Assembly: GCA_025358115.1 (NCBI GenBank)
Contig: JANYKQ010000087.1
Coordinates: 1 to 64,000 of the forward strand
Length of the DNA: 64,000 bases
DNA from: Methanomicrobiales archaeon
GTDB lineage: Archaea > Halobacteriota > Methanomicrobia > Methanomicrobiales > Methanospirillaceae
Reading direction: 5' to 3'
The notes under the pieces were generated by a model. It ran no database searches and was not told the origin of the DNA. It worked only from the letters and a program-made list of their open reading frames with translations. Numbering within the stretch: position 1 is the stretch's first letter; the number at the start of each line of letters is the position of its first letter. Positions 46,708 through 55,762 of this stretch are shown here, piece by piece. Both the position numbers and the translations under genes were made by a program.

Positions 46708-46708
46708 C

Positions 46709-47860
46709 ATGGCAATGAAAGGCGATATGCTCTACGCATGGACCAATGACGCAGCTATAAAGGAGAAAGCCGAACTCGGTGGCGCAGTCACCGCACTCTG
46801 GAAGTTCGCGCTCGAATCAAAAGCGGTCGATGCAGTCCTTGTTATCTCCAAGGGAACTGATCTCTACGATGCAAAACCGGTGCTGATCACTGACCCGAAG
46901 GAACTGGCAAAAACCGCCGGCTCGCTCCACTGCGGTACCCTTCTGCTGCCAAAATATGTCAAGAAATATCTTGACGGGGCAAAAAACATGAAGATCGGCG
47001 TGACGGTCAAGGGCTGCGATACCATGGGTTTTATCGAACTTGCCCGGCGCAAACAGATCAACTTAGACAACATCATCATGATCGGGGTCAACTGCGGAGG
47101 CTCGGTCAGCCCGAACCTTGCACGCAAGATGATCACGGAAAAGTACGGTGTTGACCCGGACAAGGTCCACAAGGAAGAGATTGACAAGGGCCAGTTCATC
47201 ATCGAGTACGAAGGCGGCCACAAGGGCATCTCCATTGACGAACTCGAAGAAGGGGGTTACGGCCGGCGCAGCAACTGCCGCCGCTGCAAGTATAAGATCC
47301 CCCGCCAGGCAGATCTTGCCTGTGGTAACTGGGGCGTTATCGGCGACAAGGCCGGAAAAGCTACCTTTGTTGAAGTCTGTTCTGACAAGGGTGCAAAACT
47401 CGTTGAAGGCGCTGTAAAATCCGGAGTCCTTGCAACCGAAACAGCAAACCCGAAAGGTCTTGAGATACGGGCAAAGGTCGAAGGTGCCATGCTCAAGCTC
47501 GGAGAGAAATGGCGAAAGAAGGATTTCACTGCACTTGGAGCCCATATGTGGGAAACGATCGGCAAAGAGACATCCCGGTGCATCAAGTGTTACTCCTGTA
47601 TTGAGAACTGCCCCGTCTGTTTCACCGCTGCCGAAGCGCTGACAAAGGGCTCCATCATGATCAAACCCGGAGAGCTCCCCCCGAACCCGATGTTCCACCT
47701 GAGGCGGTTTGCCCATATCTCGGATTCGTGCATCAACTGCGGACAGTGCGAAGAACTCTGTGCAATGGATATCCCGCTGGCACTCTTCTCGCATGCGATC
47801 CGGGTTGAGGGTGACGCTACGTTCGAACCGAAGCTGGGGAAGGCAACCTACAGCAATTAA
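46709..47860 (+). CDS. fdhB: Formate dehydrogenase beta subunit, coenzyme F420 reducing
   Basis: A 383-residue FrhB/FdhB-family protein that binds FAD and reduces F420. Two 4Fe-4S sites are at Cys291/294/297/301 and Cys341/344/347/351. An extra Cys pair (190 and 193, SNCRRC) is also seen and fits a further cluster. It begins two bases after the fdhA stop and its ribosome site GGAGGTGA is perfect. It completes the standard FdhAB enzyme that feeds electrons to methanogenesis. Confidence 0.95.
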   Translation: MAMKGDMLYAWTNDAAIKEKAELGGAVTALWKFALESKAVDAVLVISKGTDLYDAKPVLITDPKELAKTAGSLHCGTLLLPKYVKKYLDGAKNMKIGVTVKGCDTMGFIELARRKQINLDNIIMIGVNCGGSVSPNLARKMITEKYGVDPDKVHKEEIDKGQFIIEYEGGHKGISIDELEEGGYGRRSNCRRCKYKIPRQADLACGNWGVIGDKAGKATFVEVCSDKGAKLVEGAVKSGVLATETANPKGLEIRAKVEGAMLKLGEKWRKKDFTALGAHMWETIGKETSRCIKCYSCIENCPVCFTAAEALTKGSIMIKPGELPPNPMFHLRRFAHISDSCINCGQCEELCAMDIPLALFSHAIRVEGDATFEPKLGKATYSN

Positions 47861-47874
47861 TTTTTTACCCGGAG

Positions 47875-47894
47875 GAATTTCGCTCAGCGAATTC
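47875..47894. terminator. Short hairpin between fdhB and the ferritin-like gene
   Basis: GAATTTCGCTCAGCGAATTC forms an eight-pair stem with one bulge and a TCA loop, 15 bases after the fdhB stop. It may attenuate transcription into the next gene or protect the 3' end. Confidence 0.4.
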
Positions 47895-47973
47895 TGTTCC
47901 GGTAAAAAAAGAAGAACCCGGTATCGTAAACGAACCGGTTGAACAAAAAATTCCAATAAGGAGATGAAAGAAG

Positions 47974-48429
47974 ATGAAAGCAGATGATGCAAAGAAGATC
48001 ATAACAACCGCTATCGACAAGGAAGTCGAGGAATACACGTTTTACCGCGGCGTTGCCGACAAGGTAAAGGACCCGGCCCTGAAATCGCTCTTTTCCGAGC
48101 TGGCCGGAGAAGAGAAGAAGCACCGCGAGTTCCTGCAGGGTATGCTCACCAAGGATATCGCAACAATGCACTTTGATCCGTCCCATGACTACAAGGTGGC
48201 AGATGCCCTCCCGGCACCAGCCCTGACCGTTGGTATGAAACCTCTTGACGGGATTGTCATTTCCATCCAGAGAGAACTAGAAGCCATGCAGATGTACACC
48301 CAGCTCGCGGGCCTGTCAAAAGATACCGAAACGCAGCTGCTCTTTTCCCAGCTGGCAAACATGGAACGCGGCCATAAGGCACGACTTGAAGACATCTATA
48401 CCAACATGGCGTTTCCGGAGGTCTGGTAA
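47974..48429 (+). CDS. Ferritin-like (rubrerythrin-type) protein without rubredoxin domain
   Basis: A 151-residue four-helix-bundle protein. Two Glu-xx-His units mark the di-iron site: EVEEYTFY with EEKKHREF, and RELEAMQMY with NMERGHKARLEDIY. The usual C-terminal rubredoxin domain of rubrerythrin is absent. The ribosome site GGAGATG is just upstream. It sits downstream of fdhAB in the same direction and may protect the oxygen-sensitive enzyme from peroxide or damage (inference). Confidence 0.85.
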   Translation: MKADDAKKIITTAIDKEVEEYTFYRGVADKVKDPALKSLFSELAGEEKKHREFLQGMLTKDIATMHFDPSHDYKVADALPAPALTVGMKPLDGIVISIQRELEAMQMYTQLAGLSKDTETQLLFSQLANMERGHKARLEDIYTNMAFPEVW

Positions 48430-48947
48430 CTTCAAAACTCCTCTCGGATTTTATAAAAAACACCGGGTGGGGCTGGACATCCGTCTCGAGAATTATACCG
48501 TACCAGGGTTTTTTTATTGCCAGGACATCATTCGCCTCTTGTCCCGGCATGTAAAATCCCACCCAATCCCATTTATTCACTAAAAAACCGGAACACCAGG
48601 GTTCCCTTCTTTTTGATATGCTTTTCCATGATGAAGCCGGAAGGCTTCACCGGGTCATGTTGTGGCAATGCAACCGTGAACCGGTAAGCAATGGAGAAAG
48701 GACAACCATACTCTGTCATGCCGGGAACGGCCGGGAAATCTCCGGCAGGGACCCGGCCGTTTACGCAAGAGCCCGGGAACTGGCCGTAACTTGGCGGTGT
48801 GGTGTGGCTGTTGAGCGGTACCTGGCGAAGGTGTCTCCCGCGGGTACTGTCTGAACGGGGCTTACACCGGAACAATCGCTCACCGGCTGGATGAAATGAT
48901 TACCGTTAAATAACCCGTGTTCAGTACAATGTCAGAGTGAATGAATA
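48430..48947. other. Intergenic region with a doubtful reading frame
   Basis: A 79-codon frame on the plus strand (48618-48854) has coding-like composition but no ribosome site; a rival minus-strand frame is equally long. Both are unproven. A small palindrome GAAGCCGGAAGGCTTC lies at about 48632-48647. Confidence 0.35.
48618..48854 (+). CDS. Doubtful hypothetical protein
   Basis: A 78-residue frame with the middle NGERTTILCHAGNGREISG and a helical-looking end. No ribosome site, no family, and a competing minus-strand frame. Included only as a possibility. Confidence 0.25.
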   Translation: MLFHDEAGRLHRVMLWQCNREPVSNGERTTILCHAGNGREISGRDPAVYARARELAVTWRCGVAVERYLAKVSPAGTV

Positions 48948-50378
48948 ATGACGGTTAAACCCTGCCGCATTTTTTTTGTACTCATCCTTCTTGGCATGCT
49001 CTGTATTGTCCCGGTGCTCGCGGATACCTGGGAGAACAACTGGGCACCATGGGTGACAACGACTACGACAACCGGAGCAACGATCAACTGGCGGCAGGAC
49101 ACGAACGGGACTGGCACGGTTGCCTATGCCACAACAGCATCCTATAACCTGGACCACCGCTTTGACTCCACGGTACCTGATACCTCGGCAACACCGTATC
49201 ACCATGTCGTGCTCCAGGGCCTTGCACCGGATACGTCCTACACCTACCTGGTGCAACCCGATGGCAAAGCCGGCCTCTTTTCCCCCCGGGCGTTCCGTAC
49301 CATGCCAGAAAACGGCCCGTACACCTTCATCGTGATCAGCGATCCGCAGGACGGAACCAAGTTCACCGAGAACAAGCGGTTCCATTACGTGGCGGCTGCA
49401 ATCGCAAAGGAATTGGATGTGCGCTTCATCCTCGCGGGCGGGGATTACGCCCGGCTGGACGACTTTAACCGCTGGGGGATTTTTTTCCATAACGCAGACG
49501 GGATGCTCTCCAACACCACCCTCTTCCCGACGATCGGCAACCACGAATTCCATAATATCACCGGCAGCACCGTACCTTCCCCGGCAATAAATTACCACCA
49601 GGCATTTACGGTACCGCTGAACTACAGCTTCGATGTTGCCGGGATCCGGTATATCAGCCTGAACACCCAGGACCCGACCCTGCCGAACCCGAACCCGGCT
49701 CTCGGCCCGCCATTCTCCGATGCCATTGTGGCCCGACAGGAGTCCTGGCTCCGGCACCAACTGGACAACCAGCTCTACGGGACATTCACGATCCAGCACC
49801 AGCCCAACTGGCGGGATGACTATACGACACTTGTGGCTTCTGCTGCTCCGTGGGAGAAACTGTACCATACGTACAATCTCAGTGCCTCGTTCGGGGGACA
49901 TATCCATAACTACGAGCGGTTTTCCATCCAGGGGAAACCCTATTTCGTTGTCGGCACGGCCGGGGGCTTTTCCATGCCCCTCAGTGCCACTCCCCCGTCC
50001 GGCTACCAGACGGGTTCGACACGGCGGCTCGGGTACCTGAAGGTGACGGTGGATCCGGCCGGTAATTCGGCGACTGCAGAGCAAATCACCGTGGGCTATG
50101 TCCTGCAGGATAATGACAACGAGACGCCGTTCATCTACCCGGCACCGGTCATTGATGACACGATCACGTTCCCCTTAAACGCGAGACGGGCGGATTCCGG
50201 GGGACCCCAGGCAGCACCGGCAGTGACCGTCAACGGAAACGGCCCGGCGGGATCCCCGACGGGATTTCCTCCGGTAATTCTTGCGGCCGGAGGTATTGTC
50301 ATACTGGTGGCAGCTCTCGGGGGCTTCATCTATATGAGGAGATGTCGCAGCCGGGATCCTGCAACAAAAAAACCGTAA
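48948..50378 (+). CDS. Exported metallophosphoesterase with fibronectin-like N-terminus
   Basis: A 476-residue purple-acid-phosphatase-like enzyme. A signal peptide (residues about 1-25) is followed by a Thr-rich beta domain and then the metallophosphoesterase core: ISDPQ, GGDYARLDD, GNHEF and GGHIHNYER. These give the metal ligands of a two-metal phosphatase. A membrane helix (residues about 442-465) and a basic tail anchor it by its C-terminus, so the enzyme faces outwards. It probably cuts phosphate esters outside the cell. Confidence 0.88.
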   Translation: MTVKPCRIFFVLILLGMLCIVPVLADTWENNWAPWVTTTTTTGATINWRQDTNGTGTVAYATTASYNLDHRFDSTVPDTSATPYHHVVLQGLAPDTSYTYLVQPDGKAGLFSPRAFRTMPENGPYTFIVISDPQDGTKFTENKRFHYVAAAIAKELDVRFILAGGDYARLDDFNRWGIFFHNADGMLSNTTLFPTIGNHEFHNITGSTVPSPAINYHQAFTVPLNYSFDVAGIRYISLNTQDPTLPNPNPALGPPFSDAIVARQESWLRHQLDNQLYGTFTIQHQPNWRDDYTTLVASAAPWEKLYHTYNLSASFGGHIHNYERFSIQGKPYFVVGTAGGFSMPLSATPPSGYQTGSTRRLGYLKVTVDPAGNSATAEQITVGYVLQDNDNETPFIYPAPVIDDTITFPLNARRADSGGPQAAPAVTVNGNGPAGSPTGFPPVILAAGGIVILVAALGGFIYMRRCRSRDPATKKP

Positions 50379-50389
50379 TACCGTTGATG

Positions 50390-50490
50390 ATGGTCGGGAA
50401 AAAACGGGTGTAATCACCACGGGAATCGGTATCCTGACCGGGATGTATTGCGCCGGAAGGCTCCCCATCCCGGCAATTACCGGAGGGGGA
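50390..50490 (+). pseudogene. Truncated, frameshifted copy of the small membrane protein at 39099
   Basis: Starting at ATG 50390, the reading gives MVGKKR and then, after one missing base within about 50408-50410, VITTGIGILTGMYCAG, which aligns to the first 24 or so residues of the 39099 protein. Similarity ends where the ATPase gene of the next operon (on the minus strand) stops at 50491, so most of the gene has been replaced or lost. Confidence 0.7.
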
Positions 50491-51183
50491 TTATTGCGCT
50501 CCCCCGGCGGAATCGTTATCAGATATAATCTTCCCGTCCTGCATCACGATAACCCGGTCGAAATACCGCTGGTGCCATTCCTCGTGGGAGACCATCAAGA
50601 CGGTCTGGTTGAGCTCCCGGTTGAGCTTCTGGATCAGTTCAAGGATCAGGGTCGAGTTGCGGGTGTCAAGATTTGCACAGGGCTCATCGGCGAGGACAAT
50701 CGCCGGGTTGTTGATGAGTGCCCGTGCAATGGCAACCCGCTGCTGCTCCCCACCGGACATTTCGCCGGGGAGGAAACTGACCCGGTCCCGAAGTCCGACA
50801 AGGCCAAGGATGTCCCGGCAGGCCCGGGTGCATTCCTTTGCGGTCATGCCCCGGACCTTGGAGGGCAGGTAGATATTCTCTTCCGCTGTCAGCTCGGGGA
50901 CGAGAGCATAGTCCTGGAAGACATACCCGAGACGGTTCAGGCGGAAGAGGGTCCGCTCGCGCTCGGAGAGCGAGCTGACCTCCACGCCATCGATGGCAAG
51001 GCTGCCTGTGGTGGGCCGGTCAAGGAGCCCGAGGAGGTGGAGCAGGGTGGATTTTCCGCTCCCGCTTGCTCCCGTGATGCCGACGAACTCCCCCTTCCGG
51101 ATATGGATGTCGACCCCGTCAAGGGCCCGTACCTCCACGCTGCCTTTTCCATAGATCTTTGCAAGACCAGAACCTTCGATCAT
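50491..51183 (-). CDS. ABC transporter ATPase, MacB/LolD type
   Basis: A 230-residue ATPase. Walker A is GASGSGKST, the signature is MSGGEQQRVA, Walker B is IVLADEPCANLD and the switch His is in MVSHEEWH. It is the final gene of a three-gene minus-strand operon: CARDB protein, FtsX-type permease, ATPase. The permease ends at 51185, two bases before this ATG region, so translation is coupled. Such MacB-like systems move lipids, lipoproteins or peptides; this one may serve the exported protein encoded first. Confidence 0.92.
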   Translation of the reverse strand: MIEGSGLAKIYGKGSVEVRALDGVDIHIRKGEFVGITGASGSGKSTLLHLLGLLDRPTTGSLAIDGVEVSSLSERERTLFRLNRLGYVFQDYALVPELTAEENIYLPSKVRGMTAKECTRACRDILGLVGLRDRVSFLPGEMSGGEQQRVAIARALINNPAIVLADEPCANLDTRNSTLILELIQKLNRELNQTVLMVSHEEWHQRYFDRVIVMQDGKIISDNDSAGGAQ

Positions 51184-51184
51184 G

Positions 51185-52387
51185 TTACCCCCGTATTGCC
51201 GAGAGGATCTCCTCCCGGGTGGTCAGCCATGAGGGCACGTAACCGGCAATCAATGATACGATAAACAGGCTGGCAACAGCCCTGAACACCAGCAGGGGTT
51301 CCAGCACCGGGGCTACCGGTCCACCGGGGAAGACCAGCGGGGATGCGGTGAGGTACTGGAGCACCGCAGCAAGCAGGATACAACCGGCAACCGTCCCGCA
51401 GACGCAGATGAAGAGTGCCTGGAAGATGTAGGACTTGATGATGATCGAGCGGTCGATGCCGATGGCCTGCAGGATCCCGATCTGCTTTCTCCGGTAGACC
51501 GTGTTGATGAAGATGACAATGAAGATGATCACAACGGCGATGATGAGACTGACAATGGTGCTGATGAAGTTGATGATGTCAAAGCTCCCGACAATGCTTT
51601 TGAGGAAGTCCGCGGACTTGTCCTGCCAGGTCCAGATCTGCTGCTGCACCCCGTACTGCATCAGGGTCAGGCGCATGGCATTCTCGTCACCGGTGGTTGT
51701 GGTCCTGACCAGGACCTGGTTTGCGGTGTCGCTTCTGCCAAGCACGGACTCGATCTCCTTTTTCGTGATAAAGGCATTGGAGTCCGTACTGGCGGAACCG
51801 GAATAGAGGATCCCCTTGATGCGGTACGACCGGGTCACCCCGTTGATGAACGTGACAGCCACGGTCTTTCCCACCTCCGCCCCGCCCAGCGAGGCCACCC
51901 GGTCCACTTTCTGGTCCCGGTTGCCGGCAAGCGTTTTTCCTATCAGGATCTGGTCCGTATCCGCTTCGTTCAGGTAGTCCCCGCTGATGATCTTCGTTGA
52001 GATCTTCAGTACCTGTTTCTCATCCTCAGGGTTCATCGCAACCAGGAGCGGCGAGGCTGAACGGCCCTTGTACACGATCGTTGCCCCGCTCGTGTACCGC
52101 GGGGAACTTGCAACAACGCCCGGGATGCGGTTGATCTTCTGCTGCAGTTCCTTCACATTGAGAATAACCAGCTCGTTCTCGCGGGGTTCGATGACCAGGT
52201 TCCCGTAGCTGTAGTCAATGGACTGCTGGTTGAAGAGGACGACAACGCCGGCAATGATCGAGGGGAGGAAGATGAGGTTGACAAAGACCATCGCGATGAT
52301 CATAATGGTGAGGACCAGCGTGCCCTTGTTCCCCCGGGTGATGAGGCGGGAGGCAAGGAAAAAGGCAACCCGCTCATCCTCAAGCAT
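51185..52387 (-). CDS. FtsX-like ABC permease (MacB family)
   Basis: A 400-residue permease with one N-terminal membrane helix, a large extracytoplasmic domain (residues about 65-270) and three C-terminal helices, as in MacB/FtsX. The start MLEDERVAFF is at 52387, preceded by AGGAGG inside the end of the upstream gene. The frame is open 25 codons further up, but that part overlaps the CARDB gene. Its cytosolic loops include RRKQIGILQAIG, the usual ATPase-contact segment. Confidence 0.9.
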   Translation of the reverse strand: MLEDERVAFFLASRLITRGNKGTLVLTIMIIAMVFVNLIFLPSIIAGVVVLFNQQSIDYSYGNLVIEPRENELVILNVKELQQKINRIPGVVASSPRYTSGATIVYKGRSASPLLVAMNPEDEKQVLKISTKIISGDYLNEADTDQILIGKTLAGNRDQKVDRVASLGGAEVGKTVAVTFINGVTRSYRIKGILYSGSASTDSNAFITKKEIESVLGRSDTANQVLVRTTTTGDENAMRLTLMQYGVQQQIWTWQDKSADFLKSIVGSFDIINFISTIVSLIIAVVIIFIVIFINTVYRRKQIGILQAIGIDRSIIIKSYIFQALFICVCGTVAGCILLAAVLQYLTASPLVFPGGPVAPVLEPLLVFRAVASLFIVSLIAGYVPSWLTTREEILSAIRG

Positions 52388-53615
52388 CGCGACTTCCCTT
52401 CCTCCTTGTGACGAAATACCAGTACGCCAGACCGCAGACAACGGCGATCCCGATGAGGGCAAGCAGGTACGTGAGAGTGGAGTTGCCGTCCATGACGGTC
52501 ATCTGCAGGGTCTCTTTCTTTGTCTGTATCCCGTAATCATCCTCATATTGCACCGTGAGGTTGTACGAGTACGTCCCGGGATTTCCTGCCACAAGGGAAA
52601 ACACGGCGGGCGCATCATTGTTGGGTTCGATCTTCCCCACGTACGCGTCCTTTCCGCCGCTCATCGGGAGGTCGATACTGGCCTTGACCGAGTTGGCATT
52701 GTCGGTACCGGTGTTCTCAAGCCGGATGATGAGCGAGACCGCATCGCCTTTTTTGATCCGGACCGGGTCCATGGAGATGGAGGCAATGCCGATCTTTGCC
52801 TTGCCTTTGACATGGATCCCAAGGACTTCGGTCTGGGTGATGGGAGTTCCGTCGGGGCCTGCATACGTGATATCCAGCATTACGCGGTTGAGTCCGATGG
52901 GAGCTTTCTTGTCGGTGGAAAAGACCATCAGGAGCGTTGCATTCTCTCCTTCGAGAAGGCTCCCGACATTGTACGTGCTGGAGGTCTTCTGGGTGAGGGA
53001 GGGACTGGTGCTGTTGACCCTGACCGTTATCTGGTCAGCCCGGGAGAGTCCGTCGTTTTGTAAGACAACCTGTGCGCTGATATCGTCACCGGGATTTACA
53101 CCGCTTGGCATAGTCTTGATGGCAGTCAGTGCCGGCTTTTTCATGAGTGCGATCTGGGTGTTCACATTGACCGGGATAGGCTGGCGGACGCTCTGGCCCC
53201 CCGTGACATCGATCCAGATCTCGGGAAAATATATCCCGTCCTTTGCCGGGGCACGGATCAGGAACGTGATGGGAATCGACTGCCCGGGACCGATTGCTCC
53301 GACCCGCTTGTAATTGCCCGAGAGGACTTCCACATCACGGGACTCAAGCTGGACACTCTCGATGTTGATACTGATGTCAGTGTTCCGGGTATTTTCAAAG
53401 TTGCCCCCGGTCTGGATCCCGGTGTTCTGCTGCAGGGTGGCCGAGGTTGCGGTATTCCGGATCATTGCGGTGATCGTCCCGACATCGCCGGGCTGGAGGA
53501 TGGGGGGCGAGATGACGTAATCGGCAACAATGACGGTCGGGCTTTCGGCCTGGACCGAAACTGAGCAGAAGAGCAGGGCGACAAGACCAACAAGAAGGGT
53601 AAGATGGAGTTTCAT
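52380..53615 (-). CDS. Exported CARDB/COG1361-type protein with C-terminal anchor
   Basis: A 411-residue protein. The signal peptide (MKLHLTLLVGLVALLFCSVSVQA) is followed by three or so immunoglobulin-like CARDB-type repeats (the last near VRIKKGDAVSLIIRLENTGTDN), then a single membrane helix at about 383-403 and a short basic tail. The start is the ATG at 53615; the frame is open further up but without a signal. It overlaps the permease start by eight bases. Together with the MacB-like pair it forms a common methanogen operon type. Confidence 0.88.
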   Translation of the reverse strand: MKLHLTLLVGLVALLFCSVSVQAESPTVIVADYVISPPILQPGDVGTITAMIRNTATSATLQQNTGIQTGGNFENTRNTDISINIESVQLESRDVEVLSGNYKRVGAIGPGQSIPITFLIRAPAKDGIYFPEIWIDVTGGQSVRQPIPVNVNTQIALMKKPALTAIKTMPSGVNPGDDISAQVVLQNDGLSRADQITVRVNSTSPSLTQKTSSTYNVGSLLEGENATLLMVFSTDKKAPIGLNRVMLDITYAGPDGTPITQTEVLGIHVKGKAKIGIASISMDPVRIKKGDAVSLIIRLENTGTDNANSVKASIDLPMSGGKDAYVGKIEPNNDAPAVFSLVAGNPGTYSYNLTVQYEDDYGIQTKKETLQMTVMDGNSTLTYLLALIGIAVVCGLAYWYFVTRRKGSRDA

Positions 53616-53947
53616 GCAATCAGATTTCCCGTATCGATGAATCTGTGAGCGGGATGGATGATAAGGTTTTTGACGGTACCAACCGGCACCGGTGTGGGCC
53701 GGGCTCATCCTTCCGGACCCCCTGGTTATGCGTACTATCCAGGAGTTTTCGATTGGATAGGGTGTGTTCCTCCCTGGAGCGGTGGACGGTTTGGGCTTTT
53801 TTTATGTAAGCGGGCGGAAGCTGATACGTGGCAGGATGAGGGGAGGAGAGACGTGCAGAGAGAACGGTGTTTTGAGAGGTGAGTGAGAGGGCAGGACCTT
53901 ATTAACCGATTGCAAACTGCGGAGAGAAGAGGTTGATGGGATGCTTC
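53616..53947. repeat. Intergenic region with a dispersed repeat
   Basis: No gene. CATCCTTCCGGACCCC (53706-53721) and CGGTTTGGGCT (53787-53797) also occur together at 41758-41844, so this looks like a second copy of a decayed intergenic element. Confidence 0.4.
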
Positions 53948-54751
53948 TTAGGGCTCAAGAAATCCCAGTACACAATCACAGAACCGGTCCGGGCACTGGT
54001 ACATCAGGCCATGACCGGCCCCGGGGATCTCAAAGAGCTCCGAGCCGTAGAGCCGCTCACCAATAATCCGGGAATTTACCGGGGGGACAATCACGTCATC
54101 GGTCCCGGTGACAACAAGGGCTGGCGAACGGATATCTCCGAGGCGGGAGAAGGATCCGGTCCATGCAAAGAACGCAGCTGCCTGCCGGGCAACAATCTCA
54201 TTTCCCGGGGCCTCGTCTATTGCCGGACAATAGCGGGCAGGATCGTGGTGGGCAAGCCACGATGAGGGGAAGAGAAGGGAAAACATCCGGCGGGTGACTT
54301 CCTGTACAGTTCCGCTTTTATCCGTAAGCCGGGCCATGGTCTCGGGCTCCATCCGGACCGATTCTGTACCTCCGCAGGTGCCGGAAACCAGGATGAGCCG
54401 GGAGACTTTCTCGGGAAAACCCAACACCAGTTCCTGTGCAATGGAAGCTCCCATGGAATGGCCGATAATATGGGCAGACGAGATGCCAAGAGCATCCATC
54501 AGCAGTGCGGTATCCCGGGCAAGCAGGGGAATGGTAAAGGGTTTGTCCGATTCGCCGGATGATCCCATTCCCCGGTTATCAAAGATGATAACCCGGAAAT
54601 GCCGGGAAATTTTTTCAATTACCGGGGGATTTACCATCTCCATCGTGGACCCGAGGCCGCTGATGAAAACAACCGGGTACCCGGAACCAAATTCCCTGTA
54701 CGCAAGGGTCACATCGTCAACAGGCACCTTCTTTACCGGGATCCGGGTCAC
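53948..54751 (-). CDS. Alpha/beta hydrolase
   Basis: A 267-residue hydrolase. The nucleophile is in GHSMGAS, the Asp in VTGTDDVIVP and the His in GAGHGL; the oxyanion-type loop is FISGLGST. I chose GTG 54751 as the start because a TATA box (about 54773-54786) suits a leaderless message there and the next open part upstream is not family-like. Substrate unknown; esters or amides are typical of the family. Confidence 0.82.
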   Translation of the reverse strand: MTRIPVKKVPVDDVTLAYREFGSGYPVVFISGLGSTMEMVNPPVIEKISRHFRVIIFDNRGMGSSGESDKPFTIPLLARDTALLMDALGISSAHIIGHSMGASIAQELVLGFPEKVSRLILVSGTCGGTESVRMEPETMARLTDKSGTVQEVTRRMFSLLFPSSWLAHHDPARYCPAIDEAPGNEIVARQAAAFFAWTGSFSRLGDIRSPALVVTGTDDVIVPPVNSRIIGERLYGSELFEIPGAGHGLMYQCPDRFCDCVLGFLEP

Positions 54752-54894
54752 GACACAATCTCGGTGCCGGAGAATAATTATTTTTCTGCATAACGGGGGT
54801 TTTCCGGTATACCGGGCAGGATAAGGGCAGGGTGCCGGAGATGGCCGGACCGGGCCCGGGCACCGGGAATGAGGGGAATTTTCCGGTTCCTTTG

Positions 54895-55605
54895 TCAAAG
54901 AACGGGCGGGAGATCCATAACCATCAGGGGGATTCCACCCGCAAGACCCGTAAAGAAGCAGCTGCCGTCCATGCTGAATGACTCGTAGGATGAGAAGCCT
55001 TTCTGGGAAAAACCGCTTTGCCCAAACACCCGTTGTGATCCTGTACCGGTGCAGTCAGCGACTGACTGCCGGAACCCGCGTTCTCCTGCATGGATGAGGG
55101 CCCGGCGAATCATCGCCCCGGCAGTTCCCACCCTGCGTGCCTTCCTGTCCACCCCGATCTGGAATATATGCAGAACCGATCCCGGCCTGACCGTCTCGCG
55201 GCAGATATGACGGGACTCGAGTTCATCGATCATCGCTACCGCCTCCCGGAAATGCAGGATGAACTCCTGTAATTCCGGGCTCTCCTGCCCCGGGTCATCC
55301 GTAAAGTCAAAACAGAAGATGAACCCGAGAAGTTCCCCGGTTATTGCATCCTTTGCAAGGAAACTGAGGTCCTTTCCGGTCAGCCACCGGACATAGACCC
55401 GGGCATACGGGAGGAAGCGGGCCGGGTCAAGGGCATGGCGGCAGGAGGTAGGTTCATCTTCCAGGAAGACCCGGGTGTAGAGCCGGGCTGCTGCTTCCCC
55501 GTCGGCAGCAGTAAGGGAAACGATGGCAGGAGCCGTATCTGACGCCGGGGGGACGAACGGTGCCGGGCCTGTTTCATCCGGGAGAGGGGGGCCGTTTTTC
55601 TTCAT
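54895..55605 (-). CDS. GNAT-family acetyltransferase
   Basis: A 236-residue protein with an N-terminal extension and a GNAT core. The acetyl-CoA loop is IGVDRKARRVGTAGAM (the Q/R-x-x-G-x-G/A pattern, partly degenerate), followed by the helix IRRALIHAGERGF. The start at ATG 55605 follows the family length. The acceptor is unknown. Confidence 0.75.
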   Translation of the reverse strand: MKKNGPPLPDETGPAPFVPPASDTAPAIVSLTAADGEAAARLYTRVFLEDEPTSCRHALDPARFLPYARVYVRWLTGKDLSFLAKDAITGELLGFIFCFDFTDDPGQESPELQEFILHFREAVAMIDELESRHICRETVRPGSVLHIFQIGVDRKARRVGTAGAMIRRALIHAGERGFRQSVADCTGTGSQRVFGQSGFSQKGFSSYESFSMDGSCFFTGLAGGIPLMVMDLPPVL

Positions 55606-55762
55606 TGCTGATGCATACTTTTTTTTGCCGGGTATTTGTTGGTTCGGGTTGTGGGGCCCGGGGTGTGGCCGTAAAATTTCCGGGCAGGACTCTCCGGAAC
55701 GGTTTGAGGCGACGGAATCCATCTCTTAAATAAAATCAGGAAATTTAAAAAAATGTCGCACA

